From Notospermus geniculatus (taxonomy: Eukaryota; Nemertea; Pilidiophora; Heteronemertea; Lineidae), in contig NMRB01001693.1 in the NCBI GenBank assembly GCA_002633025.1, positions 30,578-94,577 on the forward strand: DNA of 64,000 nt, written 5' to 3'. The notes beneath the pieces are model-generated. The model searched no databases and had not been told where the DNA came from. It worked only from the letters and a program-made list of their open reading frames with translations. How positions within the stretch are numbered: position 1 is the stretch's first letter; each line of letters starts with the position of its first letter. Shown here piece after piece: positions 13,701 through 23,600 of the stretch. The position numbers and the translations under genes are program-made.

Positions 13701-16700
13701 GCTGTAACATGGTACCAGAGCTTAGTTCTTCGCTGTTACATGGTACCAGAGCTTAGTTCTGCTGTAAATTGCTACCAAAGCGTAGTTCTGCTGTTACATG
13801 GTACCAGAGCGTAGTTCTGCTGTAACATGGTACCAGAGCGTAGTTCTGCTGTTACATGGTACCAGAGCGTAGTTCTGCTGTAACATGGTACCAGAGCTTA
13901 GTTCTGCTGTAACATGGTACCAGAGCGTAGTTCTCCGCTGTTACATGGTACCAGAGCGTAGTTCTCAACATGGTACCGGAACATAGTTGGGATCCTTTGC
14001 GTTCTTTTGTTCCAGTATGGAGCTCTCTGTATTGCTATACAGAACAAAATGCAAAAGGGGCTGTTCATTTTCGTCACTTGAGGAATCTGAGTTGTGATCC
14101 TTGGGAAAATGGAAAAAGCTGTGCACTTGCAAATTGCAGGGATTATGTGTTGTGCTGTACAGAATAATCGCTGCAATTTGCAGCTTCATAGCTTTCTCCA
14201 TTTTCTCAAGGATCACAACTCGGATTCCTCAACTGACGAAAATGAATAGTCTCTTTTGAAATTGACCCAAGATGTTCAGTACATGACACAGAGTGTTTAT
14301 GAAGACGGGAAACTTTTTAGAAATTCTGTTGGATATCTCTGCATTTGATGCGCCTGGGGTCATAGCACAGGAATCCTCTCTCGCATGTATACACAATGCA
14401 TCATACTCATTCATTTCATGTGAAACTGACAAGCACCACATGTACAGCCTTGTGCAAAAGTTAATATTCAGACATTTTTGTGGAGTTTCTATTTTTGCTT
14501 TTGAAGTACTCACTCACTGTTACTTTTATGTTAAGAAAATGAATTTAAATACAAGAATGGGCAAATTTCCTAAAATGACTGTGTTTTTAGAAAAATTAGT
14601 GGGGGATAATACTTAAGACAAATGCTGTACATGGGACCATTGTTCACTTTTCATGAAATGAACTTTATAATCATTTTAGTTGCCTTAAACCCTTTGTCTG
14701 TGTCTATGTAAACACTCGCACCTGTAGTTTGAGACTGAGCCAGCAGGGGGCCGTCGGTTTGGTGACAGTTTGTCACATTTCAGAATTGGAAAGAAACCTG
14801 GTTACATTCGCTGCAAATACTGGCTCCCAGCCTTGTAGTGCTTATACGCCACTGATGTGCCAGGCAGACGAATATTTCTTCGTGAGCAGACAACTAAAAT
14901 TGTCGCTATTTCTCAAAATTTTTCACTCGAATGAGAAAAAATTGAACAAAAGTTGTTCCTTTCGATAACCGGGAGAAAATCTCTTGTAATTCTTCCTCGC
15001 TTTGTTCAAATGCAAAATAACTGCTTTAGGTTGGGGAGGAATTGGTGCATGATCTATACTGGTGGTAGGGTTACTCACGCTAAATTGGTCACTGCAAGCA
15101 GCACAGTAAAAGTCACTTGGGGCAAGAAGGCAGTACACTCGGGGGCAAGATAGCAGTCCATATGGGGGNNNNNNNNNNNNNNNNNNNNNNNNNNNNNNNN
15201 NNNNNNNNNNNNNNNNNNNNNNNNNNNNNNNNNNNNNNNNNNNNNNNNNNNNNNNNNNNNNNNNNNNNNNNNNNNNNNNNNNNNNNNNNNNNNNNNNNNN
15301 NNNNNNNNNNNNNNNNNNNNNNNNNNNNNNNNNNNNNNNNNNNNNNNNNNNNNNNNNNNNNNNNNNNNNNNNNNNNNNNNNNNNNNNNNNNNNNNNNNNN
15401 NNNNNNNNNNNNNNNNNNNNNNNNNNNNNNNNNNNNNNNNNNNNNNNNNNNNNNNNNNNNNNNNNNNNNNNNNNNNNNNNNNNNNNNNNNNNNNNNNNNN
15501 NNNNNNNNNNNNNNNNNNNNNNNNNNNNNNNNNNNNNNNNNNNNNNNNNNNNNNNNNNNNNNNNNNNNNNNNNNNNNNNNNNNNNNNNNNNNNNNNNNNN
15601 NNNNNNNNNNNNNNNNNNNNNNNNNNNNNNNNNNNNNNNNNNNNNNNNNNNNNNNNNNNNNNNNNNNNNNNNNNNNNNNNNNNNNNNNNNNNNNNNNNNN
15701 NNNNNNNNNNNNNNNNNNNNNNNNNNNNNNNNNNNNNNNNNNNNNNNNNNNNNNNNNNNNNNNNNNNNNNNNNNNNNNNNNNNNNNNNNNNNNNNNNNNN
15801 NNNNNNNNNNNNNNNNNNNNNNNNNNNNNNNNNNNNNNNNNNNNNNNNNNNNNNNNNNNNNNNNNNNNNNNNNNNNNNNNNNNNNNNNNNNNNNNNNNNN
15901 NNNNNNNNNNNNNNNNNNNNNNNNNNNNNNNNNNNNNNNNNNNNNNNNNNNNNNNNNNNNNNNNNNNNNNNNNNNNNNNNNNNNNNNNNNNNNNNNNNNN
16001 NNNNNNNNNNNNNNNNNNNNNNNNNNNNNNNNGAATAGGTACAGGAAGAGGATCATGATTGTTCTTAGGTTTATTTCCCCCCAAAATATGTTTAATATTT
16101 CATTTTGAGCTGAATTGCAAAGTGGATAAAAAATGGACAGTTCAGCTTTAACTTTGTTCATTTTTAAAGCAGGACTGTACTTCAGTTTTATCAGTTGCAC
16201 ATGTTCTATTCAGTTACATGTGATTCAGTTGAATACCTGGTGTGTTGCGAATGTTGATACTGGGCAGTTCATCTTTAAAAGTTTTGATGTTAAAGCTGAC
16301 CTGTATCATTTTCAGTGTCCATCCACATATGCATTTAGTTCAATACAGATAATATTTGCCATGTATTTGATGAATGTTGATTATTATGTGTACAAATTGA
16401 CGTCTCTTTATGAATTTTTGTTATGATTGTTTTACTTCTGTTCTCAGGATGTAGGTAGCGCCACCGATGCAATGTCCGCTCTCCAAGGCAGGTTTTTATT
16501 GTCGTCAGACCAGTCGAGGGGTGGCATGAGGATAGAATATGCGAAAAATAAAATGGGGGAGGTAGGTATCACGTAAAAATGCAGAGCCATGTTGATGTAA
16601 AAAAGTAAAGTTTGTAATGAACTCCCAACAAGATCATCTGAAAAATTCTACCACTCTGTGTAAAATGGGAGACTTTTTCTGCCGTTAGAGGCCACCGCCA

Positions 16701-16973
16701 GTAAGCAGTCCTAGAACATCACAGAATCTGATGTCACAGAGGACTGCACCCCACAACGCCATCCACAGTAACATGAGGCCGTGGCCTACATCTGTGGTGT
16801 CAAATTTGTGAAGTTCTAGACCCCTACTGGTGGTGGTGTGTGAAGTCTCCCATGAGCATAACGTGTAATTTAGAGATTGTGTGTAAGATATTGCACCCTC
16901 TTTTTTCCAGCCTTTGCGTAGAGAAGAAAACGGCACAGGGCATTCCCCACCATTGGCTCAGACGGCATTTTAG
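1647..16973 (+). CDS. mec-8-like: MEC-8/RBPMS-family RNA-binding protein with two RRMs (5' partial, gap inside)
   Basis: This is a spliced gene whose first exons lie upstream of the window. The visible exons are 1647-1782, 5320-5459, 11762-11958, 16448-16561 and 16911-16973. They encode the end of RRM1 ([19 protein letters not shown], the RBPMS/couch potato signature), an Ala/His/Pro-rich linker ([14 protein letters not shown]), the start of RRM2 (RNP2 LFIANL), the end of RRM2 ([13 protein letters not shown]) and a short C-terminus. Phases join correctly from 1647 to 11958 and from 16448 to the stop. The junction from 11958 (two bases of an Arg codon) to 16448 (phase 0) lacks the RNP1 part of RRM2, which probably sits in the 15169-16032 gap. 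Vertebrate RBPMS and fly Cpo have one RRM, whereas nematode MEC-8 has two and regulates splicing. The same nuclear RNA-processing role is inferred here. Confidence 0.82.
4057..4218. mobile_element. Foldback element with TTA target duplication
   Basis: Arms AGCCTGTCGCACACTGGAG and ctccagtgtgcggcaggct, flanked by TTA at 4054-4056 and 4219-4221. The 3-bp duplication suggests a PIF/Harbinger-type mover. Confidence 0.72.
4304..4395 (+). repeat. SINE tail fragment (family 1)
   Basis: accagggccaataatgctat and the following ccctgatagaaaa match the 3' end of the SINE copies at 56997-57265 and 58968-59430. Confidence 0.65.
5320..5459 (+). CDS. MEC-8-like exon: Ala/His/Pro linker
   Basis: The acceptor is cacatttcag. 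The leading AA completes the split Gln codon with the C from 1782. It reads [20 protein letters not shown] and then [20 protein letters not shown]. The FPGTEAW...HPL...AEL pattern resembles the linker after the RRM in human RBPMS (YPSSPEVWGPYPLYPAEL). The donor is CAG|gtaccc; readthrough would reach a stop nine codons on. Confidence 0.8.
5612..5692. mobile_element. Element A, half copy
   Basis: Starts tatagacaaatcccaaattg and continues with agatctgtgcacttccgccg, then loses similarity. Confidence 0.6.
6330..6412 (+). repeat. SINE family 1 body fragment
   Basis: tcgcatgggacagtaagccg and cctttgcaagggcgagtaaa are the body of family 1. Confidence 0.7.
7185..7400. repeat. Foldback, GATCAGTGGGGG family
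   Basis: gatcagtgggggtg at one end and cacccccactgat at the other, with cacactgcagtgta in the middle. Relatives at 10795-10955 and 19958-20080. Confidence 0.6.
9177..9377. repeat. Long-arm foldback, family D
   Basis: gggagactttttcctgccgt and gaaagtctcc ends with gttagaggcc / ggcctctaac inside. Copies at 16666-16855 and 48738-48936. Confidence 0.8.
10795..10955. repeat. Foldback, GATCAGTGGGGG family
   Basis: Contains gatcagagggggcatgctca and gcagctgtcctcccactgat; diverged relative of 7185-7400. Confidence 0.5.
11762..11958 (+). CDS. MEC-8-like exon: linker and start of RRM2
   Basis: The acceptor is ctccttacag with a second CAG right after it (NAGNAG). It is read from phase 0: [15 protein letters not shown], then [30 protein letters not shown] is the RNP2 strand of a second RRM. 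The donor gtgagt splits the Arg codon after two bases. Confidence 0.87.
12452..12592. repeat. Foldback, GGNCGACCG family
   Basis: gggccgaccgcacaaaaagt pairs with actttcttgcggtcgaccct. A second copy sits at 50362-50495. Confidence 0.75.
12810..12971. repeat. Foldback element
   Basis: agttcatactttgaggcacg pairs with tgcgtcgaagtatgaact. It abuts element A at 12972. Confidence 0.7.
12972..13219. mobile_element. Element A (TA-flanked foldback MITE)
   Basis: About 250 bp; ends tatagaccgttctcaaattg and attgaagaatggtctat. Inner arms agatctgcgcacttccgccg / cggaagtgcgcagatct. About ten copies occur in the window. Confidence 0.85.
13585..13985. repeat. 29-bp tandem array
   Basis: About 13 units of tgtaacatggtaccagagcg plus tagttctgc; each holds the palindrome GGTACC. 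Some units vary (ttcgc inserts). Confidence 0.93.
14058..14250. repeat. Foldback element
   Basis: ctgttcattttcgtcacttg pairs with caactgacgaaaatgaatag. A half copy is at 28208-28275. Confidence 0.75.
15169..16032. other. Assembly gap (864 N)
   Basis: This is a run of unknown bases inside the MEC-8-like gene, between the two visible parts of RRM2. Open frames that cross it are artefacts. Confidence 1.
16448..16561 (+). CDS. MEC-8-like exon: end of RRM2
   Basis: The acceptor is cttctgttctcag and the donor gtaggt; the exon is 38 codons, phase 0 at both ends. It reads [20 protein letters not shown] and then [15 protein letters not shown], the helix 2 and beta 4 region typical of RRM2 in MEC-8 and fungal Nrd1/Scw1-type proteins. 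It lies just after the assembly gap. Confidence 0.87.
16562..16910. other. Last MEC-8-like intron with family D foldback
   Basis: The family D element spans 16666-16855 (gggagactttttctgccgtt to gaagtctccc). The acceptor of the final exon follows about 50 bases later. Confidence 0.7.
16911..16973 (+). CDS. MEC-8-like terminal coding exon
   Basis: A strong acceptor (caccctcttttttccag) opens a phase-0 exon that continues the frame from 16561. It encodes [20 protein letters not shown] and then TAG. The fit of phase and acceptor supports it, but the residues have no family signature that I recognise. Confidence 0.62.
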   Translation, partial: PLRREENGTGHSPPLAQTAF

Positions 16974-16995
16974 GGCGTAACCATGACGACAAAGC

Positions 16996-17001
16996 AATAA
17001 A
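16996..17001 (+). promoter_or_regulatory. Possible poly(A) signal of the MEC-8-like gene
   Basis: AATAAA lies 22 bases after the predicted stop codon. That would make a very short 3' UTR, so a later signal may be used instead; two AATAAA-like runs occur near 17255-17275. Confidence 0.3.
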
Positions 17002-20000
17002 CGATACCTTCAACTTACGAAAACGTATGCAAAATATCTGCAGAAATTCAGACATGCTTTTTTCAGCAGGATCTAGAGGAGATGGATAAGTGGAATTTGG
17101 CATTTTTGCAAGAATTTCTGTAGAAATGTGGCATTTTTGGCGTCAATTTTGGTTGTAAAAAATTTTTTGTTTTTCCTAAGTTGAAAGAATCCGGGTTTGA
17201 TAGAAATTGATGCCGACCATTAATTTCTGGCAGTGACAGAGAAGATTCCATTGAAAAATAAATTAGAATAAATTATCATATGATTATCATACATTATGGA
17301 GGAAATTCCATAATGAGTGTTGAAAAAATTGTGCTGATCTGTAAATTTTTGTAATTTTCTTGGAATTGACCATCCCTCGCTGCCAGAAATTGAATTTGAA
17401 AATTTGTTTGTAAATTGTAGAGTAGTTTAGCCGTGTTTGTAAATGTGGCGTATAGGGGGCGCCGAATTTGTGAGGACCGGGTCTCAAGGGAGAATTTTAC
17501 GATATCAGTGTTTTGTTTTTGCTCTATCGGCGCGCCAGAAAATGGCGGTCGATAGAGTTATATTGTTTTGTATTTTCTGTGTGCGATTATGAATGTTTTT
17601 TGGAAATAATGGTATATTTCCGTCCAAGTTTGGAGGCATATCTCATTAACTTTGTCCTGCACCCCCCCTTGTTTGAAAATAGACTGAACTGTGTAAAGAT
17701 TTTCTATAAGAATAAATTTGAGCGGGTCCATTTTCAAACAGGAGTGTCTGCAGTTAGATTCTCTGAGCATGAATTCCCTATGCAATTGTGGTGCAGTTTA
17801 TCATTATTATTACGCACCTACACCCCTCCTTTTCAAAAATGGACTTGTTGGTTGAAGAGACTTTCAATTTCAATTTGGGTTGGTCCATTTTTTGGGGGTG
17901 TCTGGTGGAAGCACAAGTCGCGCTTTCTCGGCATGGGATTGTAGAGTTGATCAAACATGCCTAACGGACGGGTTCATTGTTGTGTGGGTATGAAAATTGC
18001 TGTTGTCTGCAGAGCCCTCTATTGTCAGTCATCAAACGTTATATTGCACAAATACTATGGAGTTTATAAAAAACACACATTTTATTCAAAAAGTCAGGCT
18101 TTCTGTGTCCACTTAACATAAATTATGTCACTTTGCATAAATTATGCCACTTTGCATAAACTATGCCTCATTTGGATAATTGATGCATGATGTGAATAAA
18201 ATTTATATACATGTATTAGTGTCCAAAATTTGCATAATACATGCAAATTTACCCAGATGGTGTCAAGAATGGTTTACAAATATCGTCATTTTGTTGTTAA
18301 TCATGTTGTTTCACACTTATTATTCATGTGCCACCACCAGGGGGCATTATTCTTACGAAATCCAAACATTTTTGTGCTGTGAAATTGTGTCATATAAAAA
18401 CGTGCATGTAAAAAGTTCTTGAAATATAAATTTGAAGTCGGGAATTGCAGACACTCCAATTTTGGTCTCCACACATCAGATCATTATTGCCAGCCTGATT
18501 CAGACATAGGGAGTTAATATCGTGATCTGCTATCGTCCAATCAACTTCAACCTTGTCTGCCATTTTGTAAATATTCAGAAAAATGTCCAATCACGAAGCC
18601 TCATTTGCATAATTTATGTTGTGATTTGCAGTTGAGCTGAAATTGTGAAACGATGGTTTATTTGACTGCAGATGTAACAGTCTCATTTCAAATTTTGCTT
18701 GTGAGAAACGGTTTTGTACGATTTCAAAATGTGAACAAAATGGCCGACTTGGTTATGATAATGACATTTGCATTTATGTGATCTGAATTATAAATATTTG
18801 TGTTAATTATATGTACACATATTTGCACCTGACACCCACTTGAAGTCAAAATGGACTGATCTGTCTCACTTACAGTCAGTCCATTATTGATATTTTAGGG
18901 GTGATAGCTGAACTATATGGGACGACACCTCAAATACTCCTGCTTTTAGTACTTGTAACAAATATTCTGATTGGTTGAAATAAATGGTACAAGAGATCTG
19001 ATTGGTTAATTGTGATACAGATCTGACAATTTCACTTTCGAACAGAAAATGCTAAGATTTTGTGAAAAAATCGCCGAAGATGAAAAAACGTTTTTTTTGG
19101 CAATTTTGGTTTTGTTCAATCGCTATAGTAACATTTTTGGAAAATTTGTCTCGTGTGTTGTTTTAGTGGAAGTTTTCGGAGTAGCGATTTCTCGTAGATA
19201 TACTCACGTTGTTTGGCGTAGTGATATAGATATGTGAACCAGTGACAAGGCTTGGCAAATTTTCATTCATTTCATCGGTCAATTTTTCATGGAAGGAACG
19301 TAATTGGAACAAAATTAACTGATCTGACATGTGTATGAGATTATCCGAATGCTTTCCATGTGAAGATGGACACCAGGCTGCTGTGGAAATAGTTCCCTAC
19401 AGTTTATTTACAGCAACGAATCAACCCTGGGTGATACTCGTAGATATTTCTTGCCAATAGAATGAGACTGAAGAACATAAATGAAGCAATCCGATTGAAT
19501 TTCTTGCCAAGGGGCCTTGCCAAATTTTGATTTAATTTTATGTGGTAATTTTGAAAAATCTTTTTTGGAAAAAATCATCAACCGTTTAAGTATTTATAGT
19601 TCATAGTCATCGGAACATTTTTAGGTGAAAAAATGTTTTAAAATATAATAAATCATTTGTCATCTTTTTGCCAAAAATAATGGCATAAAATCACGAAAAA
19701 AATGTCAAGTTTTGTCACTGGTTCTGGGTATTCTGGGATGCATGCAGGAAGGTAAATAATGTGTAAATGTGCACACTAATGGTCATACTACTCTATTTGC
19801 TGCGCCGTGGCTGGTACCCAAAATCTTCACTAGGTGGCTCTCTTTACAAATAACGTACTCGGTACGTGATATGTCTGCCAGGTGGCAGAACTGGTCATGT
19901 CGGTTGATTGTTAGGTTCGCCTCTACAGCCCTAAGATATAAAAGACAGTATCATCAGAAATCAGTGGGGATGGTTGTTTGAAGTAATGGCGTTAGTCTAC

Positions 20001-20459
20001 ACTGCAGTGTAATCCGTTGTACAGGATTGAGCTGTTACTTGAGCCGTCCTCACCCCCACTGATCACAAGTGGAAATACAGCATTAAGTTCAGGGTCCATA
20101 TTCATAAACATACTTAAGTCAAAGTGTGATACTTATCTTTTGTGTTGAACAAAGGATAAGTGTCACACTTAGACTTAAGTAGTTTTATGAATGTGGACCC
20201 AGAGGACAACCAAACATCAACACAGAAGAGAGTTGACCTTGTGTTTTGAAAGGGTACAGCCGGCACTCACCCCTCACTAGCTCCACCTATATCTCACTAA
20301 CAACGCTGTCTTATGTATGTGATGGAACTGATCTGTGAAGAGCTGTTTTTCTGGGGTCTGGCCACGCATACTCCGTGCACCGCCATCTCCTTTCACGTCA
20401 AACTCCACCTTTTAAAAAGTACCGGTACGTTTGAAACAAAGACGGTGACAATTCACTAG
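17002..20459. other. Stretch between MEC-8-like and HSF exons
   Basis: AT-rich DNA with short repeats of cataaattatgccactttg (18110-18175) and foldbacks at 19958-20080 and 20093-20203. I searched for HSF DNA-binding-domain coding (RQLNMYGF, HNNMASF) and HR-A/B and saw none. Confidence 0.6.
20093..20203. repeat. Foldback element
   Basis: ggtccatattcataaacata pairs with tttatgaatgtggaccc; inner acttaagtc / gacttaagt arms. Confidence 0.75.
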
Positions 20460-20605
20460 TGTTAAGTGACATCATTGATATTGGAAAACCTATACTATCT
20501 TTGGATGATTACGAAGACAGTTTATTGTTTCCGATTGATCTATCATCAACGTCACCACTTTCTACACCAACAACCACAACGCCATCAAAATCATTATCAC
20601 AAAAG
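20460..20605 (+). CDS. HSF exon: regulatory region after HR-A/B (probable)
   Basis: It reads LSDIIDIGKPILSLDDYEDS, then a Ser/Thr/Pro-rich run ending KSLSQK, to the donor aag|gtattg. The acceptor (attcactag) has a weak pyrimidine tract, so the exact start is uncertain. An in-frame TGA at 20432-20434 limits extension upstream. Confidence 0.58.
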
Positions 20606-23600
20606 GTATTGCAGGATTTTGATTGTATCATTATCTTCCCTAGTTTTCTGGCAATCTCGTACCCAGATCTACCTCATCCGAGGATATCTCTGGCAAGGGC
20701 TACGACAATGTCCAGAATTTCTGGACAACCGTTGGCAGCGTGCCAAAATGTTTGTTTCACACAATATTTCATTCTTCGATGACTGAAAAATATCATATAT
20801 GCCTAAAAAGCCATATAATACCCTCAAAACACGAAGTTGTTTGAGTATTAGAGCAATTTCAAACGAATAGTCTAGTTGGGAACATCATGCCGCGGGTGCC
20901 AGCCTCGGTGTGATTCGCCTCAAAATTAGTATATCGCGCATGCGTAGTATTCCTGAAGTCGTCAGCCCTTTCCAGTGGTGTTGTAGGAACGTAAACCCAA
21001 CTGGGGACGAGTTTGGTTTTCTGGGCGATTTATGCTTCCTGACAAGTTCCAGTTGTTGTTAATGGAGAGTCCTGGGCCTATATTCATCAAACCTTGCCAG
21101 CTTAGTTGGTTGCTAGTTGTGTACATTGGCCTGTACAAACTGGCCACTTAAGTAAAAGACCTCACCCAAGTGAGTAACATGAGTGGCTTGAGGTGGCCTC
21201 TTCGGTACTACCAGGGTCAATAATGCTATGGCTTCAGCCCTGTTGGAAACATACAAATACAAATGGAACACTGCAAGTGCAACTCAAATGTGGATGTTTG
21301 CTATATCTTGAGGTTTCTTCACAAGTTATAGAGTGGTATCTTAACCAATTTGATTGTCTTTTTACCTCAAGACCACAAAGGGCCGTATTCAAAAAGGGTG
21401 TTTAAGACTTTAGACGCGTGTAACTTCATCAAATGCATGGTGGAAGTGTGTGCATTTAGTGAAGTTACACGCGTCTAAGTCTTAATCGCGCGATGATCAC
21501 CCTTTTTGAATACGGCCCAAAATGTTTACGGTAACTTACTCTATTGGGACTTGTCATGGGCATGACTCTGATTTATTCTGCTGTGCATAATCTTGATTTT
21601 TTTCTCCTTTCTTTCTAAAGTTGATTTGCAGTCTCTTTCATAATATATTCTACCTTTCTTTATTTTGAGATAGTATACTGTCCTTGTGTTTGCATGCATA
21701 TTATATTCTTAAAACCCCTTTCAGTCAAGCAAGTAAGTGATTACAATTTGGTTACGACATTTGCGAAATGTTGTTCACTCGATGTAATGTTTTTTGTTGT
21801 ATTATGGTTTTTGTCCCTGTTGATGCACAAATGAAAAATTTTGCCCTTAAAAAGTCCATTTGGAGGAAAATGATTGGAGCCGTTCTTCCCAATCCTCCCT
21901 CTGGAGGTCAGAATTGGCACTCATGCCAAAAAAGTGTTCATTCTGTACTTAAAGCCTCACTGTATTGAATTTTATGATATTTTCAAAGTGTTAGGAGAAT
22001 ACAGGTAGAGGTCTCATAACCTTGTGAAGATCCGCAAAATATTTGCCTGATACGTACTTCAAAGAATCAAGCCCTCGTTTTCAGCACACATTGAAAAACT
22101 GCAGGCAGCGCCCTAATGTATTCAGATAGACCATAATACATTTTACACTACACTCACGTCGGAGGACGTAAGCGCTTTCTGAATTCAATAGAGTGAGGCT
22201 TTAAAGCTGCGCTGTATTCAATTCAGAAAGTACTTACGTGCGCCGACCTTAGTTAGTGTAAGATGTACTATGCTCTATCTGAATACATTAGTGCTCTGCC
22301 TGCAGTTTTTTTAGGCTTGCCCGCGCATGCGTGGCAAGCCTATTTCGAAGGAGGGGGAACCGAGCATTCTTCTGAGCAGCGTTCGCCATATAACATCGTC
22401 GAAGACGGCAAAGCGGCTGCACGCGTGCGTGGGAGAGTGGCCTTGGCGAGGACATTATCATAATTAATAATACCGCGACCACTCTCGCCCCAGGAATCTT
22501 CGAGTACTTTGTCCCCATGCTTAAGTATAGTCGTAAAACCTGGGTGCTGTAAAACGTCGTCGATATCGACGCATTTCACCTGTTTGNTGTACACTTAGGA
22601 TTTTTCTTGTACTAAAAATTATAAATGGGTGTTCAGTCCATTTCAGCCAGGCAATTGGTGGCCTTTGACGAAAATCACGTTTTATGAGCCTCATTTATAA
22701 TTTTTAGTGCAAGAAAAATCCTAAGTGTACAATGGGCATTAGTCAATTTCCAGTGTCAAAAGTTTATCTCACTGCCAGTCAGTGTTTCATATTTTGAAAG
22801 TATATACACATGTAGTTTTATATCTGTAACAGTGCTCACTCATTTCTATAGTTGAGTACCGGTAACACAAAAATTGCAATGTTGATTTTGAAGAAATTGT
22901 GCCCAATTTCTGTGGCAAAGTTTCCTGTCCCGTCTTGACCCATCGCTATTATGGGTCGTGTGCAGATTGTGATCTGATTAATATTATGCCATCTGCTAAG
23001 GCTGAGTTCACATAGAGCTACACTCTACCCGATATCCGGTATCCACTATCCGATATCCGAACGAGCACGATTTGCTCTACACATCCGGTACATGTATATA
23101 TCGGGCCCTGTGAATAGTTCAGTCTTATGTGACCTGGTATTATGAAACGACCTTGTTAGATTTCCACTACCCGCGTGAACTCAGCCTTAGACCACACACG
23201 ACTGACCTTGCTTCTGGTGTGTAGTTAAGTGATTTTTACCACCAGATACTGAATAGCGTCACTACATGTAATGTAGTGATGCTATTCAGACCATTGCGGA
23301 TAGACTGGATATCGTTGTCCTTTGACATGAGTATCTGCCGTCCAGGCTTCATCAGGCTGGCTTGCTATTTTGGATGTCACCCGTCCATTTCATTGGGGGT
23401 CTTTCAATGAAATGACCTTGTGGTCTACCTACTGTTTTCATTTTCATTTTTGCTGCACATTCCTATCTTTGTTTGTTTCTTCTTATGGGGAAGACCTAGA
23501 AAAACATGTAGGTGAAGATCGACCATTATGCGCATGCGCAAAATTTGAACGGTCCAATAAACTCGCAAAGGTCCAGACGGACCATGATGCAATGTAATGA

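Larger units (their letters stand above)
11959..15168. other. MEC-8-like intron before the gap
   Basis: Mostly elements: foldbacks 12452-12592, 12810-12971 and 14058-14250, element A 12972-13219, and a tandem array 13585-13985. The missing RRM2 exon was not found here. Confidence 0.6.

Noticed and set aside
13585-13985. CRISPR-like appearance of the 29-bp array
   Set aside because: Units are directly tandem with no unique spacers, and the genome is animal.
14923-16200. Very long open frames on both strands
   Set aside because: They cross the run of N; the unknown residues hide stops, so they are not genes.
20662-20755. Candidate extra HSF exon (SSEDISGKGYDNVQNFW in one frame)
   Set aside because: The phase does not fit the exon ending at 20605 and there is no convincing donor.
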